Shown: positions 40,288 through 50,768 of the stretch, piece by piece
Numbering within the stretch: position 1 is the stretch's first letter
How the letters are laid out: the number at the start of each line of letters is the position of its first letter
Source of the DNA: Acanthamoeba sp. SK_2022b
Lineage: Eukaryota; Discosea; Longamoebia; Acanthamoebidae
Direction of reading: 5' to 3'
Assembly (NCBI GenBank): GCA_027943245.1
Contig: JANDJZ010000464.1
Span: 1-51,554, forward strand
DNA length: 51,554 bases
Notes under the pieces: model-generated
What the model saw: the letters and a program-made list of their open reading frames with translations, nothing else
Told to the model about the DNA's origin: nothing
Databases searched by the model: none
Translations under genes and position numbers: made by a program

Positions 40288-40328
40288 ATTAGAAGATTTG
40301 GTGCCTAATTTGGACCAAATCTTCTAAT
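40288..40328. repeat. 15-bp perfect inverted repeat
   Basis: Arms ATTAGAAGATTTGGT (40288-40302) and ACCAAATCTTCTAAT (40314-40328) with an 11-bp loop. It could be a transcription end hairpin or a small transposon remnant. Confidence 0.7.
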
Positions 40329-42990
40329 ACTTTTTATTACAGATGCTTCAACACAGCATGCTACAACATAAAGAAGTGAACAAGGCGTGGGTCAAAAGGC
40401 GCCAAGAAGTGCCTCCACATACAACCAACAATGTACATACATACATACTTTCTCATTTGTAAGTAACTGAGATTTGCTAATGCATTTACAAAAGGGAGAT
40501 GGCCACTGAAGTGCTTGGCCACTACAAATGAGGAAACAGGTGGAAGTCCATTGTTGAGAACATGATGAGATGGTGCAAGGTCACAGGTTGAATTAATCTC
40601 CATCTAATTGTTAATCTTGAAAGGAGCGCCTGTATGAGATATGTGTCTTGCTCAACAATCTTGAGATGTGTATTCACATGGTGTCATTGGTTGAGGAAGC
40701 CAAAGGTGAGGTGTGATTTTCAGACACACATCTACACCAAAGATGTGTGTGAAGGCATGGACATCTTTGGTGTCTTCCTCAAGTGTCAAAAGTCCCATGT
40801 AGTTAATTAACAGTGTGCAGATGGGCTGGGACAACCATCAAGGGAGTGGTGGTGTTAGAGTCCCCAGAGCCAGAGCCAATCTGAATTTGAGGGCATCTCC
40901 TGAACAGAGCGCTGCAGCCAGTCCTCATCAAGCTGTTGAATGGTCAGCAAGACAACCAAATAATGCATATCTAAAAGAGGAGTACCAATTGCCAGATCAT
41001 CTCCACAAGGAGGGGGTCATCATCCTCTTCATCTGGGGGTGGTGGTTTGGGTGAAGGGGCCGGTTTGGGTGAAGCGGCCAGTTCAAGCATTGGTGTTGAC
41101 ATGTAGGCTGGGGAGGAGAGAAGAGGTGTAGAGGGTGGCCTGGGCCTCTTATGAGAGTGTGCTATGTGTCTTAGCAGCTCATTAGATGGGTCTCTTTGAA
41201 CCGCCTGTGCATGTGCATTGTGCTTGATGAAGCAGGAGTGACCCTCTTTGCCAGGTGCAGCCTGCATTGGTCAAGGACAAGTGACTCCTGCGTGCCAAAT
41301 GTGAGAAGATTGAGAAGAGTATCGCCAACGCCCAGCTCTTGCCCAAGCAGCCCCATGATGAGCAGTACTCAGCCTACTCAGATGAGCAGGAGCAGGAGCA
41401 GTACTACGACTACTTGCAGCAGCACCAACAGCCAGCAGTACCATCAGCAGCCCGGCAGTGGTTGCATGCCTGGGAAGAGGTGGTGTCCTACAGGGACACA
41501 CAGTATGTACCCTTTCACGTTTATTTTGAGTACTACAATAATTAACTTATCCTCAGGCCCTTGTGAGCGTCTGTGTGTGCACTGATGGAGCTTGTGTGCC
41601 CCTCATGCTGGCCTAAGTTGGTCAACAGGAGCAACCCCACCTGAGTGGAGTGAGGACCTCCTCTCATTGCTCCAGTACTTGGTCAATGCTTTGTCATGGA
41701 CTGTGGACACTCCCACCTCTTGTGAATAGAATAAAGTTGTTAGACCAAAGGGGGGTATGTGGTGGACCAAGATGATCAAGGCCAACTGTGGGGGAAAGGC
41801 AACAAAGAACAAAAACCGCCACATACACATGAAGAAGCATATGCTATGGCTTATATCAGGTACAGTCCCATCCCTTGCTTTGCAGTACCACAGACTGACA
41901 GTCACTGTCAGAACAATGGAAGTGAGATGCATGGGACAAGGCACAAAACGAGGTATAGAATGAGGCACAGGACAAGGCATGGGACAAGGCATGAGCTGAG
42001 GCACAGGATGAGGCACAAGACGAAGATCCAATTGGCATGAACTAGACAATTGTGAGGACTGTGACAACATGGGCCCTGGTGACAATGGCCTTGACGACAA
42101 TGGCCTCAATGACCTTGACTTCAATGATCATGTAGGCTCACAGGATGAGAGTGGAGAATCAACAATTTTTGCAGCGCTTTTTTAGTGAGGCTACAAGTAC
42201 AGGGCTAAGGATGAAGACTTTGAGAGCAACAAGGCTTCACACCCTATTTTGATGGTCCAGATGCTCCTTGTGCAAACAAAGAGGAGCACCACAATGGTCT
42301 GACTAATGAATCAATGCAAGACATCCTTACATTGTTGGTGTTGTGGCCATTCAATGACAAGGATGTCACCCCAACACCATGGGTGTTGCGCCAGGTTGGG
42401 TGTGTATGTTCCCTTCTTTTTTTCGATTTTATTTAGCTTTTATTTATACTTTTATTTTAGCATTTTTTCCCACCTCTGCAGGAGTAACTGAGTCAAAAAC
42501 GAACAAGAGGAAGCCTTTGTACTTCATCAGCCCAATCAATGTCATCAGAGAGAGGTAGTCCAGTAATGGAAGAGATGACATCTTCCACTATTATGACAAT
42601 CAACAGCAGAGCCATCCTTGCCACTGTGGATGGTTCCAAGAATGCAAATGGTAAGTCTTCTTTCTTCTCTTCATTGATTACTCAACAATTCTTTTCATTT
42701 GCCAGGCTCTTCAGGGCAAGGGCCAGAGCTGAGGGACTCATGCCCAAACAGTGTTGGGCTGATGATCAATTGGCCATGAGACTTTGAATGCAACGTCAAG
42801 CACGCACTCCAGGGCGGCTACATAGCTGGCAAGCAGTTCCCTCGCCAATTAAAATTTACTCTCCTCGTTTCAGCGAACCCCCAGCCTTTCTCTCTGAAAA
42901 GGTTAAGAACAGAAACCAAACGGAAAAAAAGCAGAACAAGCTTGACCATAAGTCCGATAGCACACACACTGCCGGAGACCGGCCCCCCGC

Positions 42991-43605
42991 ATGATGTACG
43001 CCAGAGGCAAGCCTCCGATGCAGCTGCGGCCTAGGCGCCTACCGTTACAGAGGCAAGCCTACGAGGGGGCGGCTGCGGCCTACGCGCCTACCGTTACGGA
43101 CAGCACGACCACCAGCCCTCCCAGCTTCACGCCAGTCGACCTGGCTGCCGCCTGCGCACGCAAGCGAGAGGTGGTGACCAACCTGCCCCGTTCCTGCGGA
43201 CACTGTGGCGTCGGGTGGGAGGGGGCCGACCCTAAGGCCATCTTCAACGAGTGGGAGGGCAGCGTCATCGCCTCCTGTCAGGCGCCCGGCGGATGCGGCC
43301 GCTCTGATGTCCTCTTCGTCGCGCCCGACTTTGATAAATATGAGCCCCGCTACAAGCAGGTTTGTGTCTTCGAGGCACAGGCGGACCACCCCAGCCTCTC
43401 CGATACAACGTACACGATCCATGGGTTGATGCCGAGGGACGTCACCTGCAAGAAGTGCAGGAAGACCTACGAGGATCATCCCAAAGGATATGACACGAAC
43501 GGCTGGCGCGTGGCGGTCTACAAATGTGTCGAACCGCCCGCCGACTGGCCCACCTTTGATCCATCTTCGGGCACGTGGAAGACATTTGACCATATGGACA
43601 TTTGA
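42991..43605 (+). CDS. Unrecognised zinc-ribbon-like protein
   Basis: A GC-rich ORF of 204 codons inside AT-richer DNA, ATG at 42991. Cysteines come in pairs: CGHCG, CQAPGGCG, CKKC and a final YKC, with His residues in HGLMPRD and EDHPKG. This fits two zinc-binding modules (inference). No basic or helical DNA-binding part is obvious. The first 40 codons contain an imperfect tandem duplication of about 47 bp (43002-43098, AGAGGCAAGCCT twice). Composition matches host genes, not its surroundings. It could be a real gene, a gene carried in by an element, or the last exon of a longer gene. Confidence 0.55.
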   Translation: MMYARGKPPMQLRPRRLPLQRQAYEGAAAAYAPTVTDSTTTSPPSFTPVDLAAACARKREVVTNLPRSCGHCGVGWEGADPKAIFNEWEGSVIASCQAPGGCGRSDVLFVAPDFDKYEPRYKQVCVFEAQADHPSLSDTTYTIHGLMPRDVTCKKCRKTYEDHPKGYDTNGWRVAVYKCVEPPADWPTFDPSSGTWKTFDHMDI

Positions 43606-44560
43606 CCATCGTTAAGGGGCCAGTGCTCCTTGGAAAAAAATGACGGTGGCCTTTTTTGCAGCGGCGAAACTGAAACTAGGCCTTGTGCCCGGCCAGTCAC
43701 GGCCAAAAAGTCACCTGCATCAACTTTTATTGATGATATACTAACTTGTTAACACAGAGTGTTGTGTCTCTCACCAGCAGCAAGTTGGAGAGTCGTGCAC
43801 AGGTCATCAAGGTCTGCCTGATGGGCCTAATCCTGGCAGAGGAACTGCTCTGCAGGGAATGGCACATTGACATCATTTGTCTGCTTATGGAGGACAATTT
43901 CAGCAACCATACCCTTGAGAAGCTGGCCACACTCACATGATCCTGGAAGGCCAACATGTATCAGCTATCAGAGGAAGGTAACGATGAGTACCAATGATGA
44001 TGATGACAAAGATGATGATGAAGTGAGTGGACCAAGTTGAGCTTCACATTTGCCAACTTTGAAACCTCTGAACATTGGGGTGACACAATCAAGTTCCTTG
44101 GACCCCCAGAGTTTCAAAACATGAAGCTTGAAGGTGTATAGGGCTTGGTGGAGGTGTTGACCTGTCTGGGGAAAACATCATTGTCGTGCTCCTTGCTGTG
44201 GCCATTGTTGGTGTCAGAGCCTGGCTGCATAATGTTCTCCAGTATTGCCTGCTCTCCCAGATCAGCCATGACAAGGTTGTATAGTTAGGGGTAGTTCAGT
44301 GAAGATCTCACACACATCAGTGGGCCACCAGTCAGTGATTTGCCAAGTCATTTGGTGGTTGAAGAGATGAGCTGAGGACTGGTGCTGTCCAGAGGCAGGC
44401 TGATGCAGCAGGCCACACTCCACCTATCCCATCCCAAAGGCACATAGAAGTGCGCCTCACTCATCTTGACCTGGACAAAGTGCTGAGTCTGTGGACCTGA
44501 GCCACAGAAGACACACGCTGTCATGCACCAAGGTAAGAATCCACATGATTTTTACCACCA
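43606..44560. other. AT-richer stretch without recognised genes
   Basis: Short ORFs only, with ATGATG-rich tracts near 43995-44025. Nothing can be assigned. Confidence 0.4.
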
Positions 44561-45735
44561 CAACATGCTTGTGCTGATTGCCTGGTGTAAGCAGCCTATT
44601 TCTTGAAGTACATGCCGCCCTCAATATTGCACTTGTACCTGCTTCTGCTGGAGCAGCCCTTTATGAGTGTTTGGAGCTTCCACACAAGTTTGATGGCATG
44701 TACTTCAATATTTGGAAGAGAGGCATGGTCAATGCACTTGAATCTTGTAGTTTACTTGAACTGGTTACTGGTGTGGAGAAGAGCCCTCAGACATTACTCT
44801 GAAACCCATTTACCAGCACTGTGAACCTTGATTTCTGCCTGTGTAGATGACTTGACCTTTACATCTCTTGAAGATGTGAGGTGCCAACCAAGTAATGTGG
44901 GCACGACTTCTCCAACATTAAGCAGCAGTGAGCCTGCTTATGAATCACCTCAACTTTGAGGGTTTCAACAATATAACTCACCATGATGGCAAGAGTCTTC
45001 ATGATTACTTTGCCAAACTTCATAGTGTGGCGCCTGCGCAGCTACCCAGTGGTCTTATTACACACATGATTATCTTGTCCATCAGACACTAAAGGGTCTT
45101 CCAGCCAGCTTTACTCCCATTGTGGTGCTGCTCCAAGAAGAGACAGATATTGAACAGGTGCACAGTCAACTGCTCCATTATGAACTGTACCACTCACTAC
45201 ACTCTTGAATGGACAGGCTAGACAGGAGAAGCCTAACTCTGTGCCTACATGGTGGTAATGGTAGCATGGTTGATCACCCTTGTTGCAAGTTCTGCAAGGA
45301 TTGCCAGCGCCTCAAGTCTACAATCTCTTGCAAACAGGCCAACACCCCAACAGAATTGGCTGATTATGTAGAGCAGCTTCACTGGACAGGAGACAAAGTA
45401 GCTGATTACAATGAAAATGGCATGTGGTACCTACACTCAGCTGCGACACCAGCATTGGCTACATAATTATGTTGATACTTCACCTACACCTGTCTATCTT
45501 GGTGATAATCGACCCCTGCTCCACTGGACAAGGCACAGTACATGCTGTCATCACGCATGGAGGTACTCATTTACACTGGAACGAGTAACATTTGTGCCTG
45601 GTTTAGCCAAAACCTTGTCTCAACTGGCAAGTTAACTCACCCAGGCGAATACTACATTGTTCTTCATGCTGGCGGTGTCTCCATACGCCATTGCAAGACA
45701 GATACTCTTGTCTTTGCCACATACTTGAAGTAGGC
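44560..45735 (+). pseudogene. Ty1/copia gag-protease relic
   Basis: Scattered frames with copia order. First a gag-like block: HKFDGMYFNIWKRGMVNAL with LLELVTG (about 44685-44775). Then HHDGKSLHDYFAKLHSVAP with LPSGLITHMI (about 44970-45075). Then CKFCKDCQRLKS, VADYNENGMWYLHSAATPALAT (protease region, with His where the catalytic DSG/DSA Asp is expected), and EVTFVPGLAKTLSQLAS followed by GGVSIRH (gag-pre-integrase). Frameshifts and stops separate the blocks. No RT or LTR pair was found. Confidence 0.5.
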
Positions 45736-46377
45736 GCTGAAGTTGGGTTTGCCCTTCTTTGTTGCCCACATTGGACTGGTGTAGTGCTTGTAGTGTGCCA
45801 GGTTGGAATCAAGAGCACCTTGTGTGTGAAGGTCAATAGTTCCAGGCCTTATGGCACCACTTGAGTTGCAGGTCTGCAGCTGGCATGTTGGCATCAGGTG
45901 AACCTGGGGATCCTCCAGAGCCAGCTTGGCATCCTTCTGCAGAGCTGGGCTTGTAGCAGTTGGATGGTCTTGCAGACTGCAAAAGTAACTGTAAGCCATG
46001 GTAGAAAAGTTGGTTAGAATATATCATTCAAAGCCAATAAATGGCAAAAATCAAATCCAATGTGTGTTGGATCTCTGCAGAACTAAAAAACGTGGAAAAA
46101 TTGAGGATTTTCACATCCAACATGTGTCCAATGTGTGCAAACATGATTTTCAGACACAAAATGATGACAAAATGGCCAGAAAAACGTAAATATGCTTAAC
46201 AATCCAACATGTATAGGATTACTCATGGTGATGGTGGAAGGGTGCAGCTGAAAACCAAGGACTACAACTCCAGTTCCTCAGCTTGGATGGGCCCCTACCA
46301 TTTCCTTGAGTCATGTCCCACTGCTGGCCCTATCCCCCTGGTTCCTGCTCAGCTTGATCCAACCACTCTCAAGGATA

Positions 46378-46404
46378 CGACCACCGCCAAAAGTCTGGTC
46401 GCAC
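46378..46404. repeat. Left TIR of the Tc1/mariner element
   Basis: Reads CGACCACCGCCAAAAGTCTG onward, preceded by TA at 46376-46377. Confidence 0.9.
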
Positions 46405-46485
46405 CCTTTTTAACCACCACACCATTGCCACCGCCACTAGCATCTTCAAATATGGAGCAAATCATAGTTGGTTTGGCCAAGGTAT

Positions 46486-47496
46486 CTATTCACGTATATG
46501 ATCACCCTTGGCCTTGATGATGGCCTTGATATTGTGAAATTGGTGATCAATATACTGGTTGATGAGGGGTACAGAAAGACCTCCCCAAAAACGGAGGACT
46601 GCTGCATCCAGCTTGTCATCGTTGGCTGGCTGCTGCGCAGCTACGTAATCCTTGAGGTGTCCCCACAACTTTTCTATGGGGTTCAACTCAGGAGAACGAG
46701 GTGGCAGCTGCATGAAACGAACACCTGCCTGCTTGGCCCATGCCTGGACCACCGCCGCTTTTTGTTTGCTGTCGTTGTCCTGGACAAATACCCAGGGCCG
46801 ACGATGGCGGTGTCGTATGGCAGGCACAATGTTGTGTGCAAGCTTGTGCTTGAACCCTTTGGCGTTGAGCCTCCCACGGAAGAGGGAGATGCTGCAGGTG
46901 CCCTCTCTTGAGATGGCACCCAGCACAAAGACCTGAGGTCCATGTACTCGACCTTCCAGGCGCTGGGCGGCTATATTGTCCCCCGGCTTGGCCCAAACAT
47001 AGCCTCGGGCCTCCGCGCCGCGGACGGTGGTGATGTCGATGAAGACGGTGTTGGCCCAATGCCAGGAACGGCGCCTTTGGCACCACTTGACCCTGAACAT
47101 CTTGTCAAACTTGTTCAGGGCCATGGTCTTCGTCCTTCTTCACCGCTGGTATCCAAGCCTCTTCCTCTCCCTCTGGGCTGTCCTCGCCGAGATTTTGAGC
47201 CGAAGTGGCTTGCGGGCCAACACCGCGAGCTGCGCAGCAGTTGCACTCCGATTTTTTCGGATGAGGGAGTCAAACTCAGCTCGGCGCTTCTTGCTCAGCA
47301 GCCAGGGGCGACCAGAGCGGGGGAGGTCGGCCACCTGGCCTGTGGCAGCTTCCTTCTTCAGGACGCAGCGCACTCCATGCTCAGAGCACTTGAGTGCTCT
47401 GGCAATGGCCCGATTGGACAACCCCTTAATTTTTTTGAGGAAGACGATCTCCCAGCGTGTACACGCTGATAGTGCCCGCGTGGGTTGGCGAGGCAT
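46486..47496 (-). pseudogene. Tc1/mariner DD34E transposase, one in-frame TGA
   Basis: The start is the ATG at 47494-47496 (MPRQPTRALS). The N-terminal helix-turn-helix has LSNRAIARALKCSEHGVRCVLKK. A TGA at 47140-47142 follows KRLGYQR, then the same frame continues to the stop at 46486. Catalytic core: VFIDITT (first Asp), VFVQDNDSKQKA (second Asp), SPELNPIEKLWGHL (Glu). Exactly 34 residues lie between the second Asp and the Glu. Only the TGA interrupts it, so decay is recent. Confidence 0.88.
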
Positions 47497-47598
47497 GGCT
47501 ACTATGAAGAACAAGAGGAAAAGCCTCTCGCTTCATGTTGTAGCTGTTTCCAATTCTGAGAGATTTCGACTAGATCAAAGCCAAATGTGCTTTGTAAA

Positions 47599-47625
47599 GT
47601 GCGACCAGACTTTTGGCGGCGGTCG
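47599..47625. repeat. Right TIR of the Tc1/mariner element
   Basis: Reverse complement of the left TIR with one mismatch, followed by TA at 47626-47627. Confidence 0.9.
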
Positions 47626-47722
47626 TACCCTGCATGCCCTCACAGACCTCAACAACTGTGCTCAGCTCCAGGCCTCTTATGAGTGCATGGTGTCTCTCTT
47701 CAATAATCCTCCTCTTGAGTGA

Positions 47723-48925
47723 ATCCATTTCAGTGGGTTTACAACTATGCTGCTTCTCAAGCCCATGACACTATTCCTGCTGAGCCTCCTGACCCACCTT
47801 ACTTGCCCTGACAGGCAAGGCCACCTGTGATCTCACCACTGATAAGCCTGATGATGGTGCCATAATAGCAGTGTCTGGTGAATAAGGAAGTGTTTGGCTT
47901 GGCTTGGTGAAGCGCACTACAAGGGCCTGAATCTTCCTCATCTGGTTAGAGGAAGATGATGATGGGTCATTCCACCTGGTGCCTGCTGGTTGGCTTGGTG
48001 CCATTACCTATGGAGCAATGATGTGTGCTGATGTCTCACTTGACCTGAACAACCACATGAGACCTGCATTATGTAGTCTGAAAGTGACTTTTGGACATGT
48101 GCAAGGGTTGGCCTGAAAATTCATAGCACAGGCCAGCAGGGTGCTTGCAACAGTTGGCCCATGACAAAATCCATGGGGACTGCGATGCAATCCAAATAAA
48201 ACCATTTCCTGATACAGTATTCATGATTTTGCCCCAATTCCACTGACAAATCAGATGTAGACTGTGTATACACAATCTGAATAAAACAATTTCTCCAACT
48301 GATTTTCTTTATATGTTGAACTGTGCACACCACCTGCACCATTGGGCTCTATTTCACATAACTATTTGGTGACTTCATGCTATTCAGAGGTTGAACACCC
48401 CAACACTAAACCATCCAATCTCTACTAAATAACAACAACACCCAGCACACCACCCAGTTTTGTTAGCCCATCCATAAATTTAACTTCCTCCTAAAAATTA
48501 AGACCATGATATTCACCTTTCAAAAATGAAGCTGAATTAAAATCTGTTTTATTGATCATTACATGCCTTTACCCACCCTAAATTAATCTTGAAATTACAA
48601 TTGATGTGTGTGGTTAATTTGCCCCTGATAGTGCTTCATTCCAAGGAATGATTGCACAAAAAAACGCCAGTCATTTTCTACCTCTCATTTGATAACACAG
48701 GAGGTTCCTTACTCATGGTAGAAGATGTTGCTGTTGATAACACAGTAGGAATGTGCTGATGAAGGTGGTCTTGTGGAATTTGTTAATCTGGTTGAGTGCC
48801 ACACCAGACCTATCTGACTGCCTGCATTGGTGGACGCAGGGCGAGAGGCATGTTGACTCCTTGAGCACTGAAGTCAACACCTGGAAGGTGGTGCACAAAA
48901 CAGAGTGTTGCAGAGATTCCTCCTC
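47723..48925. other. AT-rich stretch without recognised genes
   Basis: About 1.2 kb, strongly AT-rich around 48380-48620. No ORF above about 80 codons has recognisable features. Confidence 0.5.
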
Positions 48926-49410
48926 CTCGGCTTCCGAGGTCTCCTTCGTGGGCACCTCTAGGTAATGACCGTAATGACTAGACTAAAGGGGGCTGGCACG
49001 ACCTTCTCGGGCGAATGGCGTTACGACCGGAAGCACGCCTGAGGCGAAGAACTCAACTCCGACGGAAGCCGGTACGTAATGTCATGTAGCAACAGTGATA
49101 GATTTCAGGAGAACTACAGACGCCTTGCCGAAACCCTGCCAGAACCGGTTCACGAAATCGCCCTCGCAGATGGAACTTGTAGCGCTCATCGGCGACGGTC
49201 CCTGCCATTCGAGGATCTGATTTAGATTTAGCCAACAATAGCAAGACAGGGAAGGCCGCGCACCGAGGAGTCACAGGTTGTGCCTGGTGCGCCGCTCTCC
49301 TGGGACGAGAGGTAGGCCGCGCTGCGGCTGACCTGCAGGAAGAAGCCCTTCAGATCTACTTCAGTAGCCGATGGTGGAGCACGCGTGTAGCTGGTTGAGG
49401 TGGCGGCCAT
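48926..49410. pseudogene. Rearranged relic of the MORN-repeat gene
   Basis: Two blocks in opposite orientation. Block 48926-49112 is plus-strand sense and matches MORN exons around 32785-32905 and 33015-33050 (VSFVGT, then FSGEWRYDRKHA), with a TGA at 49040-49042. Block 49113-49410 is minus-strand sense and matches the gene's 5' half, from the ATG at 49408-49410 (MAATSTS), lacking about 220 bp present at about 33255-33475. It lies head-to-head with family A copy 4, as the intact gene does with copy 3. Confidence 0.8.
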
Positions 49411-49412
49411 GA

Positions 49413-49762
49413 TGTTGAGCGTCGAGATGGAGCGGCAGGTCTTCCTCTATGTTAATTTCCGGCTTTCATTAACCACAGATCTGGGCATAAAACTGTGACT
49501 TCAATAGCCCGGCAACACGCGCATGGCCCCGAGATCTTCGCGACGATCGCCCGCACCGGGCGCGCTGGGGAGGGTTTAACTCAAGGCGCCTCTTTCACTT
49601 CACCTTCCACTTCACCGCCATCATTCCTTGATGCTTCGGTGTTCCCCTGATTGGATGGCACCACCTACAAGAGCAAGCCCCACTCTCGGCATCATACCCT
49701 CCACCGCCTCATACTCCTACCACTAGCAGCCGCTACCGCTACTCCTAACACTCCAGTACACA
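49413..49762 (+). promoter_or_regulatory. Upstream region of family A copy 4
   Basis: TTAATTTCCGGCTTTCATTAAC (about 49451-49472) and CTGATTGGA (about 49647-49655) match the copy 3 promoter. There is no ATAAAAG box; CTACAAGAGC is at about 49665-49674. Confidence 0.55.
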
Positions 49763-50320
49763 ATGTCCGCTTTCAACTACACTGGCTTCAAGCTCGGCGA
49801 GAAAAAGGTCCTCAAGGAGAAAGAGGTTACCTACGCCCCTGCCCAGGTTCGCCCCCACCCGTCTCCTCGCCTCACGCGCCAACCAACCACGTCTCACTTT
49901 TATCATTGTTGGTCCGCGTGGTGTGGGGGGTGAGAGCAGAAGAGCATCCAGGACAAGCTGGGCGCTGAGTGGAAGCTCACCATCGACTGGCCCACCTTCG
50001 AGAAGCTCACCGGCGAGACGGCCACCAACGACCGCGCCAAGAGCGAGCGTCAGTGGCTGGCCAACCGGGTCTACCAGAACTACGTGCCCGCCATCGCCGC
50101 CGAGATCGCCAAGTGGGACGCCGACGTGGTCGAGGCCGTCAACGACTCCGTCACCGACAAGGAGATCGTCATCACCATGGACACGGAGACCGTGGACAAC
50201 ACGCACAGCGTCAAGGTGGGCAAGCGCATCGAGGTCCTCATGCAGCAGGACAAGATCTGCTACGAGTACCCGTCCTCCGGCCGTTACACCGTCACCGCCG
50301 AGGTCATGAAGACTCTCTAA
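49763..50320 (+). CDS. Family A unrecognised 154-residue protein, copy 4
   Basis: Exons 49763-49846 and 49940-50320, TAA stop. It is the most diverged copy: exon 1 has KEKEVTYAPAQ instead of KENEVTHAPAQ; exon 2 has NTHSVKV instead of NRYSVKV and YPSSGRYT instead of YPYSDAYT. Splice sites are intact and no stop interrupts it. No YccF sequence follows. Confidence 0.8.
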
Positions 50321-50768
50321 AATCTCCCAGTAACCGAGAGGGGCACGGAAACACAAGTGTGGATGAGTCATTCCCCATTTTTGCTCGTCCAACTTAAACC
50401 AGCTCGGATGGCCTGGGCAATGGGTATAGATTGAAGAGGTTGGTGTAGGTGTATGGGATTGGTTGAAGTCAATGCATTAGTCGGTGAATCCAGAGTATGC
50501 TGGCCAACAGACGAAACTACCTTGTAGTATTGTTGCGGGGTGATTCCTCCGTTCTCTATCTCTCTCTCTCTCTCTCACACACACACCAAGCTGGTTGTAT
50601 CGAGATGCGCTTCGTTTTGTGATTGCAGAGGAGGAGTGGAGAACAACCCACTGTACAACATAACACCAACATGGAGAAAGACAAAAAATAAAAGAACCAA
50701 AAAAAGAAATTGAAAGTCCCCCACCCTGCCAAAGCGGCCAAGCGAGAAGGACGGCCAATTGAATTTCC
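50321..50768. other. Intergenic region with (CT)n run
   Basis: Between family A copy 4 and the convergent hydrolase gene. It has a (CT)n/(CA)n run at about 50559-50586. No coding signal. Confidence 0.5.

Larger units (their letters stand above)
38346..42990. other. AT-richer region without intact genes
   Basis: About 4.6 kb with shorter ORFs, many TG/CA steps and no convincing introns or family motifs. The ORF at 38488-38910 is low-complexity Leu/Phe/Ser. The ORF fragment near 41300-41545 (QEQEQYYDYLQQHQQ) is Gln-rich. It holds the minisatellite and hairpins listed separately. It looks like decayed mobile-element DNA (inference). Confidence 0.5.
46378..47625 (-). mobile_element. Tc1/mariner-type DNA transposon, 1,248 bp
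   Basis: 27-bp terminal inverted repeats at 46378-46404 and 47599-47625 differ at one base (both begin CGACC-CCGCCAAAAGTCTGG). The element is flanked by TA on both sides (46376-46377, 47626-47627), the classic target duplication. One transposase ORF on the minus strand occupies the interior. Confidence 0.93.
46209..47722 (+). pseudogene. Older ORF split by the Tc1/mariner insertion
   Basis: The left part is 46209-46377 (MYRITHGDGGRVQLKTKDY, MGPYHFLES) and the right part 47628-47722. Removing the element plus one TA copy joins them in one frame of 264 nt including the TGA stop. The left part resembles the last piece of a Ty3-type integrase (RVQLKTK, WMGPYHFLE), so it is probably an older retroelement ORF. 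Function is otherwise unknown. Confidence 0.55.

Noticed and set aside
38346..48925. Giant-virus insertion as source of the AT-rich region
   Set aside because: Recognisable parts are retroelement and Tc1/mariner pieces; no capsid, polymerase or other virus hallmark was seen.
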